64,000 nucleotides of DNA, from NCBI GenBank assembly GCA_027922465.2, contig BQMF02000046.1, positions 248,001-312,000 of the forward strand, written 5' to 3'. This DNA comes from Turritopsis dohrnii. Lineage: Eukaryota > Cnidaria > Hydrozoa > Anthoathecata > Oceaniidae. The position numbers and the translations under genes are program-made. The notes below the pieces were generated by a model. That model was given only the letters and a program-made list of their open reading frames with translations. It was not told the DNA's origin and did no database searches. How positions within the stretch are numbered: position 1 is the first letter of the stretch; the number at the start of each line of letters is the position of its first letter. Positions 1 to 9,361 of the stretch are shown here, in pieces.

Positions 1-285
1 TGGCAATTGGTACTTAAAAAGCCTTTATCAACTAGAACACTTCCTGGGTATTTACGAATAAATATAGGGACTGAAACAGCCATAATGGTTACAATGCATT
101 CTTGGTTAAGAAAAAATCATGATGACCTCGAAAATCCTACAGACTATGTGATATATGACTCTTCAACAAGTAATCAAGTTCGAATTTCCTTATAAAAACT
201 ACCTTTTGTATAATTTTAGAAAAGATAATAATAGTTTTGGTCATTTCTAAGAATGTCATGATTTTCATTTTCAGATTGAGAGCCG

Positions 286-855
286 TGTAAAGGCATTCTC
301 CTTTATTTCTCAGTGTTTTATTAGCCATTTTTAGTTTGTTTACACGTTCCCTGTGGTTTTTCATTTTGGTCTTTATTTTTCATGTTTTTCAGTGTTTTTT
401 TATTTGTTTGGGTTTTTTTGTCAATTTCTGTGTCATTTTGTTCTGTAGTATATATGTCATATCTAGGTCAGTATTTTGTTTTAATTTATCAATTTTGGTC
501 AGTATTTTCTAGGTCTGTATTTTATATATGTAGTTTTTCTGATTTCTCACTATAAATCATTATACACTTTCACTTTTTCTGTCATCAATTCAAAGAGTGG
601 TCATGGAACACACATATCATTCACATCTTTGTCTTTTCATACTCAGGCAAGCTGGTATGTTTTCTTGTTTATCTTCCTTTTACTTTGCTTTGTTCACTCT
701 TTATATACTTATATTCAATAGTTGTATACTTATATTCTACTTTAAGCTTTGATAAATTTTTCAGATAGTTTATTTATTAAATTTCAGTTTGAACATATTC
801 ACACTGTTACAAACACTTGTGTTATCACCTGCTATCCATGACCCCTGACCCCACA
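286..855 (+). repeat. 5' LTR of the BEL/Pao element
   Basis: Starts TGTAAAGGCATTCTCC and ends GACCCCACA. It matches 7208-7778 base for base apart from a 7-T versus 8-T run. It should hold the promoter for the gag-pol transcript; I could not assign a TATA box with confidence. Confidence 0.95.
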
Positions 856-866
856 TTCAAACAGCT

Positions 867-884
867 GGAGTTGACAAGAACTAG
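867..884 (+). promoter_or_regulatory. Candidate primer binding site of the BEL element
   Basis: TGGAGTTGACAAGAACT begins 11 bp after the 5' LTR. It starts with TGG, as expected for pairing to a tRNA 3' CCA end. I did not identify the tRNA, and the gap from the LTR is larger than usual, so this is tentative. Confidence 0.3.
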
Positions 885-908
885 ATCCTAAGTGGGCGTG
901 GCCTTTAC

Positions 909-2552
909 ATGCTGACAAGAAATAAGACAGGAATTGATTACAAAGTACTAGCATCAACTGGAGAAAAGGTCTGTCATCAATCAGCTAACTCCTCAAGTCA
1001 AGCCGGCCATCATTCAAGTCAAGCCGGCCATCATTCAAGTCAAGCCGATCATCATTCAAGTCAAGCCGGTCATCATTCAAGTCAAGCCGGTCATCATTCA
1101 AATCAAGCCGGTCATCACTCGTCTGAAATCAATCATTCATCACAAATCGAAATGGCAGAAGAAATTCGTTTAAAGGAATTGAGAATCCAAGAATCTACTT
1201 TGAGAGATGAGATTGAAGACACGATCGAAGATAATTCTCCCTCAATCATCAACCAGTCGCCAGAGTTAATGAAGTTATGTGTGCAGAAAATTGAAACTCT
1301 TCGAATGCAGTATCGTTCCAAACATCATGAACTCAAAGTCCTGTTATCAGCTGATGATTATGAACTTGTTCATCAGAAATCATATGCCAACACTATTGGG
1401 AGCATCAGTAACTACATACGAAGTTTAAATCACCTGGTACAACAGCATCATCTAGTTGGTATCAGATCAGTAGAAGAAATAAATAGTCGCCAAGCTGAAC
1501 TTGTCATTCAGGAAATTGAAAGATCGATTACGTATCTGGAAACCAGTACAACTTGCAACATCAACAGAATCACTAATGACGACTTGAAGCAAAGAGTATC
1601 ACTTCTTGGTTCGCAAGAAAGAGAGTTAAAGGAAATCTCGAGTAAGTTAAAAGAACTGATTGGATTGCATCCCAACATGGAAACATACAACGATCTGAAG
1701 GCAAGATTCGAAAAATTATTCTTAATCCGCTCCAATTATGAGGCTAAGATCAAGATCGAGTCAACCTCAAGGGAGATCGAGAAACTTGAAGCATTCAATA
1801 AAAGCAAGCTGAACATCAAGCTGTCAAAATTTACTGGTTTCGACACTGCTATTGACATTTACACATTCATTGATGAATTTGAAAAACTTTATTCGGATAA
1901 TGTACCGAAGTCTCTTCAAGCTGAATTGCTGAAAAATAATCACTTGGACAAGCAGGCATTATCACTGGTCAAGAGCATTGATAGTATAGATGACATTTGG
2001 GATCGACTCAAAAGCGTCTTTGGTGACAAGGAAATTCTCCTACAACACAAGCTAGCTGAGCTACATCGCATTTCAAACGACAGTAAAGAGAAAGACTCTA
2101 TGAAGGTCATTGAATTTCTCAGCAAATTAACTAATTCAATGAGAGATCTCATGCAACTTGCTGTAAATCACAACATTGAAAATGAACTCCTATACAGTGA
2201 CGCTTTACATAAGATCGTGAGTATGCTCGGGGAGAGCCGCATGATGAGATGGCTCACAGTATCCTGCGAAAATCCGAAAGATGGGAGGTACAAATGGAGA
2301 CAATTGATAGAGTTTCTTGAAAAGGAGATGAAGATCCATCAACAGAAAGCTGTGATTCAGATTTCCTCCAAATCAACAACAGGGAAGTTTACAGCCACAA
2401 GGTCTTCAGTTGGAATACCTCCAAAGACATCTTTTCCATCCCATCAATGCAGTTTACTCCACATTGAGAATCAATCATCAACAAACTGTGTTGTATGTGG
2501 TGCATTCGATCACGTGCAGACCAATGGACCTAGAGGTATCAAACTGGTTTAA
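909..2552 (+). CDS. gag: BEL/Pao gag protein (DUF1759-like)
   Basis: 547-residue structural protein of the element. The N-terminus carries six near-perfect 7-residue repeats (SSQAGHH type). A long helical, charged region follows (residues 75-300), probably coiled coil. Residues ~300-400 (KLNIKLSKFTGFDTAIDIYT and on) match the DUF1759 gag-like domain that precedes the zinc knuckle in BEL/Pao polyproteins. The C-terminus starts a CxxC knuckle (CVVCGAFDH) and is cut by TAA at 2550-2552. The frame continues open past the stop into the next ORF, and the rest of the zinc-binding region is there. Gag therefore ends inside what should be one domain, which fits a nonsense mutation or stop readthrough better than a natural end. 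Confidence 0.85.
   Translation: MLTRNKTGIDYKVLASTGEKVCHQSANSSSQAGHHSSQAGHHSSQADHHSSQAGHHSSQAGHHSNQAGHHSSEINHSSQIEMAEEIRLKELRIQESTLRDEIEDTIEDNSPSIINQSPELMKLCVQKIETLRMQYRSKHHELKVLLSADDYELVHQKSYANTIGSISNYIRSLNHLVQQHHLVGIRSVEEINSRQAELVIQEIERSITYLETSTTCNINRITNDDLKQRVSLLGSQERELKEISSKLKELIGLHPNMETYNDLKARFEKLFLIRSNYEAKIKIESTSREIEKLEAFNKSKLNIKLSKFTGFDTAIDIYTFIDEFEKLYSDNVPKSLQAELLKNNHLDKQALSLVKSIDSIDDIWDRLKSVFGDKEILLQHKLAELHRISNDSKEKDSMKVIEFLSKLTNSMRDLMQLAVNHNIENELLYSDALHKIVSMLGESRMMRWLTVSCENPKDGRYKWRQLIEFLEKEMKIHQQKAVIQISSKSTTGKFTATRSSVGIPPKTSFPSHQCSLLHIENQSSTNCVVCGAFDHVQTNGPRGIKLV
993..1118 (+). repeat. 21-bp minisatellite inside gag (6 units)
   Basis: Six consecutive 21-bp units (tcaagtcaagccggccatca-type) with a few substitutions. 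Each encodes Ser-Ser-Gln-Ala-Gly/Asp-His-His, giving a His-rich N-terminal tract. The unit length is a multiple of three, so copy number can change without a frameshift. Confidence 0.95.
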
Positions 2553-2579
2553 TACTTCTCATGCAAGACATTTGTTGAC

Positions 2580-5500
2580 ATGTCAGCAGCACAACGTTTC
2601 CAATTTCTAAAGACCAATGGATTGTGTTTTCAATGTTTGTACCCTGGTGCCAAAGTTGACCAAGGAAAACACAAAGAAGGAAAGTGTCAGCATGATTTCA
2701 TCTGCAAGCATCAATCACATGACAAATACCCAACCAAGAAGCATGTTCTTGTGTGTGACGAGCACAAGAATGATCATCAAAACAAGGATGTGTTGGAACA
2801 CTATAAAGCTAGATGCATCATGAAGCAACCACTCCCAATGTATTCGAAGAACATCCAAATTTTCCATAGTTTGTCCAAGGTGAAGCCAAAAGCTGTACCG
2901 AAGGCTGATGACAATTCACATGATGCAGTCTTCATCCTTCAACCAATCACAATCAACGATTCAAATTTCACAATCTTTTATGATAATGGTTGTAGTGATT
3001 TTATAAGTCGTTATGGAGCTGTTAAACGTCTTGGATCAAGAGCTAAACAAGTTTATGCTGGCACCATCCAGATGAACGGTATTGCTGGGATCTCAAGTCC
3101 TACGAGTCATGGTATCTATCAAATCAGTTTACCTCTATGTAACGGAAATAATGCAGTCATGACTGGACCCTGTCTTGATAAAGTTACCAACACGTTTCCG
3201 GAATATCCAATCAATGGTGTGGTATTCGATGACATTAAGCATCAGTACATTGAAAAGGGAGGTGACGCATCAAGTTTACCATCAGTTCCTGAGAAGGTGG
3301 GCGGAGATGTTGATCTAATCATTGGTATTAAGTATCTACGTTATTTCCCAAAACCAATTTTTCAAATGCTATCAGGACTTACAATCTATGAGTCACATTT
3401 TTGGAATAGTGATGGTTCAGTTGGATTAATTGGAGGTCCACATGCAATCTTTGATGCCATCCACAACAAATCAACAAATTTTGCAACCAATCAACTAAGA
3501 TTGTTCTCATATGGCTATCACGTTAATCCTGATGTTCGTCTCCTTGGATATCGTAATCAATTTGGTGACATCACTCAAGATGATCCAACTGATATATTTA
3601 ATGAAGTTGAGCATGCTGGTAGTGAGATATCATATCGCTGTGTTAGATGCAGAGACTGTTCAACCTGCAAAAACACGTCCAACACAAGCTCAAGTATCAA
3701 AGAAGAGACTGAGCAAGAGATAATTAACAACTCGGTCATTGTCGACATCACAACTCAAACCTCAACTGCAACGCTACCATTAATCAGCAGCCCATCTCGT
3801 TTAGAACCAAATCGACAGATTGCTCTGAACGTATACAATCAACAGTTGAGACGTTTGGCCAAGAATCCTGATGACAAAGCTGATATTATTAAATCAGAAA
3901 GAAAACTTCAAGCACTTGGGTATGTAGAGTACGTCAAAAATTTACCTGAAGAGGATCAAACACTGCTCAATCAATCAAATCTGGTCAACTTTATTCCGTG
4001 GAGAGCAGTGTGGAAAGAAAATTTTGTTTCAACACCCTGCAGAGTTGTGTTTGATGCTTCAATGCCAACCAAAAGCGGTTCTTCTTTGAATGATATTTTG
4101 GCAAAGGGGCGAAACAATATGAATAAATTGGTCGACATCTTTCTTCGGTGGAGAGGGTATGCAGTTTCATTTCACACAGATGTACAGAAAATGTACAATT
4201 CAATTCAATTGCACAAATCTCATTGGGGATTGCAGAGATATCTTTGGCAAGACTCGCTTGATCCATCCCAGCCACCAGAAGAGAAGATCATTAAAACCCT
4301 TATATATGGCGTAAAATCAAGCGGAAATCAGGCTGAACGAGGATTGAGAGAAACTGCAAGACTATCCAAAGATGAATACCCAGACATCTACAAAGTTGTA
4401 TCTGAAGACATCTACGTAGACGATTGTCTGTCTGGATCAGAAACCATCCCAAAAGTACTAAACATCGCAGATCGACTGGAAGTTGTTGTTAACCGAGGTG
4501 GATTTACTCTCAAGGGGTTTACCTTTTCTGGTCAAGATCCTAAAGAATCTCTCTCAAGTGATGGTTATTCAGTATCAGTCGCTGGCCTCAAATGGTATCC
4601 AAAGAAAGATGTCCTTTCAATCGATGTTCAAAATTTGAACTTTGCCAAAAAGTATCGTGGACGGAAACCAACTTCAATCTCATCAATTCCAACCAACCTG
4701 ACTAGACGTCACTGTGTATCAAAAGTGGCTGAACTATACGACATCACTGGGTTAATTACACCAATCATAGCTACAATGAAATTGGATCTTCACCAACTCG
4801 TGAAGCATAAAATGGATTGGGATGACATTCTTCCTGACAATCTTCGGAAAATATGGATATCACATTTTGAGATGATGAGGGAAATTAAATCTATCCATTA
4901 CAAACGAGCCATCATTCCAGAAGATGCTGAAAGCTTGGACATCCAGACGTTAGATTTTGGAGATGCTAGTCAAGCTCTTGCATGTGCATCAATATATATT
5001 CGCTTCAAGAGGAAGAATGGTACTAATTCCTGTCAACTCATCTTTGCAAGGTCACGAATTGTACCTGAAGGATACAGCCAACCACGAGCTGAGCTATTTG
5101 CAGCAGTGCTGAATACACATACTGGTCACACCGTGAAGAAAGCATTTGGACAACAGCATAAATCATCAATGAAATTCACGGATTCCCAAATCGCACTACA
5201 TTGGATCTGCAACTCAAATCTTACTCTCAAACAATGGTGCCGAAATAGAGTTATAGAAGTTCAAAGATTCACAGAACAGGACCAATGGAAGTACGTCAAG
5301 TCTGAAGATATGATTGCAGATTTGGGCACTCGAAGATGTTCATCATTGGATGTTATCAAACAAGAATCACATTGGATTGGAGGATATGATTGGATGAAGT
5401 TGCCCTCATCTGAATTTCCTGCATTTTCCAAGGATGACATAACTTTAAGTGCGCAAGACCGTCATTTAGTGAGCAAAGAACTGAAGGAGCCACCACCATC

Positions 5501-7133
5501 TAACGAAATCAAAAACTCGTTCTTCACTTCATCATCAACGATTGTTCCAGACGAGGTTTCAAAGCGATACAAGCATTCAAGATATTTAATAGATCCAAAT
5601 TCCAGAAGCTTTGCATCTGTTATCAGAATAATGGTGATTGTTCGAAAATTCATCAAGAAACATCTGAAGATCGGATTTATCAAGTCCAAAAACGTACAGA
5701 AGTATATCACTGCTCAAGAAGATGATGCCAGAGAAGCCAAAAACTACTTCTTCAAGAAGGCAACTCAAGAAGTGAAAGCATTCGTTCCTTCAAAAAAGTA
5801 CAACAAAATCTCACAGATGAAAAATGGCATCTTGTACTACACAGGAAGAATACTACCAACAGATGAAGCAACAATTGTTGGCAACGCAACAAACGCGATG
5901 AAAGATCTGAGCGCATTCTTCTTCTATGTCCCAGTCATTGACAGACATTCACCACTCGCTTATTCCATCGTCAACGAGATCCACTGGAGCCATCCTACTG
6001 CAAGACATTCGGGTGTTGAAACCACTTGGCGATATGTCCTTCAGATTGTTTACATCATCGAAGGCAGATCTTTAGTGAAACAAATCCGGCCAGCATGTAC
6101 CAAATGTCGATATCTGATGAAACAACAGTTAGATGTATCCATGGGACCACTTTCTCAAGACAACTTTCTCATTGCTCCAGCTTTCTACTGCACTCAAACT
6201 GATTTGGCTGGACCATTTTTGTCGTACTCAAACCATCACAAACGAACTACTGTTAAAATTTGGTTGATAGTGTTTTGCTGTTCTACAACCACCGCTGTCA
6301 AGATTAAGGTCATGGAAGATTACAGCACTTCATCTTTTTTGCAAGCTTTCACTAGATTGGCATGTGAGGTTGGATACCCAAAAAAGCTGCTTGTAGAGGA
6401 AGGCAGTCAGCTGATCAAAGGTTGTGAATCGATGAGACTGAATTTCCATGATTTATCCAACAAGATCAATCTGAAATCTTCTATAGAATATAAAACATGC
6501 CCTGTTGCTGGACACAATGCTCATGGACGTGTGGAACGCAAGATCAGAGATATACGTGAATCAATTGAAAAGTCTATCCACCTGGAAAGATTATCTATCA
6601 TACAATGGGAAACACTAGCGTCTTCAATCTCAAACTCAATCAACAATCTCCCTTTGGCTATTGGACACTTCAAAGGTAACTTCGAAATCAAAGATCTAAT
6701 TACACCGAATAGATTGCTACTGGGCAGAAACAATGATCGATGCCCAACTGAACCACTTCAACTTTCTGATGATGCTGATAAAATCATTCGTTCGAATACC
6801 AAGATATTCAATGCTTGGTTCGAATGTTGGCTTGCATCCCACGTACCATTGCTGATTTATCAACCTAAATGGTTCAAGTCAGACCGTGACTTGAAACCTG
6901 GTGACGTCGTTTTATTCACAAAGAACGAATCAACCCTCACCTCAACGTACCAGTATGGAATGGTCAAATCTGTAAGTCGTGGTCGTGACGAAAAAATTCG
7001 AAGTGTTGTTGTCGAATATCGGAATGCAAACGAAAACGTGAAACGCCAGACCAATCGTTCTGTTAGAAGTCTTGTGTTGATACTGGGTGTAGATGAAGTG
7101 GATATGTCAAAAGAATTGTTCAAATCAAGATAA
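2580..7133 (+). CDS. pol: BEL/Pao pol polyprotein
   Basis: 1517 residues from the first ATG after the gag stop, in the same frame as gag. Domains in order: rest of the gag-type zinc-binding region (NGLCFQCL, CQHDFICK; residues 1-60); aspartic protease with D-N-G (D135); reverse transcriptase with RVVFDASM and YVDD (catalytic D614-D615); RNase H (LDFGDASQA, RAELFAAVL, FTDSQIAL); HHCC zinc finger (HWSHPTARHSG ... CTKC); integrase core with TDLAGP (D1208), VEEGSQL (E1273 where Asp is expected) and GRVERKI (E1319). The C-terminus has the basic tail usual for the family. Length and order are complete for BEL/Pao. The only visible coding defect besides the upstream stop is the D-to-E change, so mobilisation in cis is doubtful. 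Confidence 0.93.
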   Translation: MSAAQRFQFLKTNGLCFQCLYPGAKVDQGKHKEGKCQHDFICKHQSHDKYPTKKHVLVCDEHKNDHQNKDVLEHYKARCIMKQPLPMYSKNIQIFHSLSKVKPKAVPKADDNSHDAVFILQPITINDSNFTIFYDNGCSDFISRYGAVKRLGSRAKQVYAGTIQMNGIAGISSPTSHGIYQISLPLCNGNNAVMTGPCLDKVTNTFPEYPINGVVFDDIKHQYIEKGGDASSLPSVPEKVGGDVDLIIGIKYLRYFPKPIFQMLSGLTIYESHFWNSDGSVGLIGGPHAIFDAIHNKSTNFATNQLRLFSYGYHVNPDVRLLGYRNQFGDITQDDPTDIFNEVEHAGSEISYRCVRCRDCSTCKNTSNTSSSIKEETEQEIINNSVIVDITTQTSTATLPLISSPSRLEPNRQIALNVYNQQLRRLAKNPDDKADIIKSERKLQALGYVEYVKNLPEEDQTLLNQSNLVNFIPWRAVWKENFVSTPCRVVFDASMPTKSGSSLNDILAKGRNNMNKLVDIFLRWRGYAVSFHTDVQKMYNSIQLHKSHWGLQRYLWQDSLDPSQPPEEKIIKTLIYGVKSSGNQAERGLRETARLSKDEYPDIYKVVSEDIYVDDCLSGSETIPKVLNIADRLEVVVNRGGFTLKGFTFSGQDPKESLSSDGYSVSVAGLKWYPKKDVLSIDVQNLNFAKKYRGRKPTSISSIPTNLTRRHCVSKVAELYDITGLITPIIATMKLDLHQLVKHKMDWDDILPDNLRKIWISHFEMMREIKSIHYKRAIIPEDAESLDIQTLDFGDASQALACASIYIRFKRKNGTNSCQLIFARSRIVPEGYSQPRAELFAAVLNTHTGHTVKKAFGQQHKSSMKFTDSQIALHWICNSNLTLKQWCRNRVIEVQRFTEQDQWKYVKSEDMIADLGTRRCSSLDVIKQESHWIGGYDWMKLPSSEFPAFSKDDITLSAQDRHLVSKELKEPPPSNEIKNSFFTSSSTIVPDEVSKRYKHSRYLIDPNSRSFASVIRIMVIVRKFIKKHLKIGFIKSKNVQKYITAQEDDAREAKNYFFKKATQEVKAFVPSKKYNKISQMKNGILYYTGRILPTDEATIVGNATNAMKDLSAFFFYVPVIDRHSPLAYSIVNEIHWSHPTARHSGVETTWRYVLQIVYIIEGRSLVKQIRPACTKCRYLMKQQLDVSMGPLSQDNFLIAPAFYCTQTDLAGPFLSYSNHHKRTTVKIWLIVFCCSTTTAVKIKVMEDYSTSSFLQAFTRLACEVGYPKKLLVEEGSQLIKGCESMRLNFHDLSNKINLKSSIEYKTCPVAGHNAHGRVERKIRDIRESIEKSIHLERLSIIQWETLASSISNSINNLPLAIGHFKGNFEIKDLITPNRLLLGRNNDRCPTEPLQLSDDADKIIRSNTKIFNAWFECWLASHVPLLIYQPKWFKSDRDLKPGDVVLFTKNESTLTSTYQYGMVKSVSRGRDEKIRSVVVEYRNANENVKRQTNRSVRSLVLILGVDEVDMSKELFKSR

Positions 7134-7207
7134 ATTTTCTACAATTTTTCAATTAATTTATCTAATTAGTTTATTATCTAGTTGGTTTTCTATGACTGTT
7201 GGGGGAG

Positions 7208-7778
7208 TGTAAAGGCATTCTCCTTTATTTCTCAGTGTTTTATTAGCCATTTTTAGTTTGTTTACACGTTCCCTGTGGTTTTTCATTTTGGTCTTTATTT
7301 TTCATGTTTTTCAGTGTTTTTTTATTTGTTTGGGTTTTTTTTGTCAATTTCTGTGTCATTTTGTTCTGTAGTATATATGTCATATCTAGGTCAGTATTTT
7401 GTTTTAATTTATCAATTTTGGTCAGTATTTTCTAGGTCTGTATTTTATATATGTAGTTTTTCTGATTTCTCACTATAAATCATTATACACTTTCACTTTT
7501 TCTGTCATCAATTCAAAGAGTGGTCATGGAACACACATATCATTCACATCTTTGTCTTTTCATACTCAGGCAAGCTGGTATGTTTTCTTGTTTATCTTCC
7601 TTTTACTTTGCTTTGTTCACTCTTTATATACTTATATTCAATAGTTGTATACTTATATTCTACTTTAAGCTTTGATAAATTTTTCAGATAGTTTATTTAT
7701 TAAATTTCAGTTTGAACATATTCACACTGTTACAAACACTTGTGTTATCACCTGCTATCCATGACCCCTGACCCCACA
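7208..7778 (+). repeat. 3' LTR of the BEL/Pao element
   Basis: Copy of 286-855 with one extra T; begins TGTAAAGG and ends CCCCACA, followed by the target duplication AGCCG. The polyadenylation site should lie here. Confidence 0.95.
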
Positions 7779-8601
7779 AGCCGGTGGAGTGAACTTCACG
7801 AAATATTTCAAAGTTGGCCTGATTTGGTTAAAAGAGCAAGGTCACTATGACACGCAAGATGACATGGAAATCAAAATTAACAAATTCATTTTTATCTTTT
7901 GAAACTCAACTATGGCTTAAAACTTTCTTTGAAGTAAAAATGCAGTATGCAACTAAGGTTTTCTAAATTATACAATAAAATTAAGTAGGTCACTAAAACA
8001 CAAAATGCATATTTTGTTCTTTAATCTGACTAATTTTCTTTCAGGTCCATTCTAGCTTTTATTATGATCCCACTGATACAACGACAACTAGAGGAATTTA
8101 AAGATCTTGTACAGAACACTCATTGAATCAGAAAGTAAGACACATACATGTCAGATGGAGTACCTAATCACATCTATGAATTTCCAGAAAAATATGGCTT
8201 GGAAAATTGTGGTAAACTCTTATCCAAACTTTCACACTCAACAATTCAATAAAAACTGAAGCAATCTAAGATTATGTAATATAAGGAAGGCTGCAGATTA
8301 ATGTCTGAAATAAAAATCAATCTCAAAAAAGTAGCCATGTTATCTGGTATACTTGACACTCCTACAGATTTTATAGACGATGATTTGCGACATAAGTTTG
8401 AAAAGATTATTGAAAAACCCACCTATGCCTGTGAAGCATTTCAATATTAGAATGTGTAGCTGCAAAAGAATATGTGGAATCTTATCTGTTATTGAAACAT
8501 AATATTTCGACATTAAATATTAGTAAAATATTAGTTTAACATGAAGACACTCTTTAAAATAAAAACAAAATGCTTTTCTTTTTACTCCGGAGTAATATTC
8601 T

Positions 8602-9360
8602 TCAGTCTGCCAATTCACAATACATATTACATTTGTGTTGGTCTATGAAATTCTTAAAAGCTATAGCAGATAGATTCCCAAGCGAAAAACAAAATCCATT
8701 GTTACCAATTTGTTCTACACTGGCAATTTCTGGGTCACAAAGTTTATAGCCACATCCTTGTATGTCTAGTAGCAGTAACTTCCCTTTTGATTTTAGTAAA
8801 GAAAAGTGAGATGAACATTCTGCTTTGGCCACTTAATTCTCAATGGTATCATCATGAATAATTTCACCATCATTATTTACATACTTGGAGAATTGCCCAG
8901 GGATAAGATTTTCCATCATTGCATATTCCTCTGTCTTAATAATTTTCTCCAACATTGCCTTGCAATATTGAAATGTTTCTTCAAATTTTTCTCTTGTATC
9001 CACTATAAGACTTGCATGAAACTATTCAGTAAACTTTTTTGCTAGCATATGAGATTGAATGACCCTATGTGAAAATGTTTCTGATGTTTCATTTGTTGCA
9101 GTTAGTTTATTAATTTCCTGAATTGTTTCCAGCAATTAGGGCAAGAATTTCTTTACCACATAAGATTCGCCATTTAGAAACCCTTAATATACTTCACGGA
9201 AGCCACCACTTCCAAAAGGCTGTTTTTTAATTTTTATGTTAACAGTAATTGGTTGCGTCCTATAAGGATTATATTTATCAATTGAAAATGATCAAATTTT
9301 AACCTTTTCATATTCTGTACCTGCAGTTACAACATTTCCCAGTTTTTATGAAGCTATTAA
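8602..9360 (-). pseudogene. Alpha-kinase catalytic domain, 3' part of a split pseudogene
   Basis: Reading on the minus strand from 9360 to the TGA at 8602, one unbroken frame encodes a whole atypical alpha-kinase (MHCK/EEF2K/vWKA) domain. N-lobe: KIKKQPFGSGGFREVY, then SYVVKKFLP with the ATP-binding Lys. Middle: MMENLIPGQFSKYVNN. C-lobe: LLLLDIQGCGYKLCDPEIAS (catalytic Asp/Gln), SLGNLS and the zinc site HKCNMYC. The frame has six internal stops: TAA 8833, TAG 9022, TAA 9136, TAA 9184, TGA 9292, TAA 9346. There is no frameshift over 250 codons and no intron. The 5' part of the gene lies at 15848-16448, beyond the LINE. This looks like an intronless (possibly retro-copied) gene that has been inactivated. 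Confidence 0.85.
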
Positions 9361-9361
9361 A

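Larger units (their letters stand above)
281..7783 (+). mobile_element. BEL/Pao LTR retrotransposon, near-complete, with 5-bp target duplication
   Basis: The element spans 286-7778 and is bounded by two LTRs that begin TG and end CA. The 5-bp duplication AGCCG is present at 281-285 and 7779-7783. LTR lengths are 570 and 571 bp, and the only difference I can see is one extra T in a T-run, so the insertion is recent. Gag and pol lie between the LTRs on the plus strand. The purine-rich tract GTTGGGGGAG at 7198-7207 directly before the 3' LTR is the probable polypurine tract. Pol order (protease, RT, RNase H, HHCC zinc finger, integrase) and the DUF1759-like gag place it in BEL/Pao. Breaks: one in-frame stop between gag and pol and an Asp-to-Glu change at the second integrase catalytic position. 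Confidence 0.93.
1..8450 (+). pseudogene. Integrase-core (rve/DDE) gene remnant, interrupted by a BEL element
   Basis: Remnant of a cnidarian-type uncharacterised protein with an integrase catalytic core; identified from recalled family motifs, not a search. Exon 1 runs in from the window edge to about 180 (GTETAIMVTMHSWLRKNHDD, then DSSTSNQ) and ends CAA|GTTCGA. A strong acceptor (cattttcag) precedes an exon from 271 reading IESRWSELHE, where the Glu would be the third catalytic residue. The BEL element sits 15 bp into this exon. After it the reading resumes one frame over (KYFKVGLIWLKEQGHYD, 7790-7850). A further exon after an acceptor at 8044 reads SILAFIMIPLIQRQLEEFKD, with TGA and TAA in frame where the family has Arg and Gln. 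Pieces with PNHIYEFPEKYGLENCG and LKKVAMLSGILDTP follow to about 8450. The frameshift and stops make this a pseudogene; the BEL copy may have landed in an already decaying gene. Confidence 0.6.
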
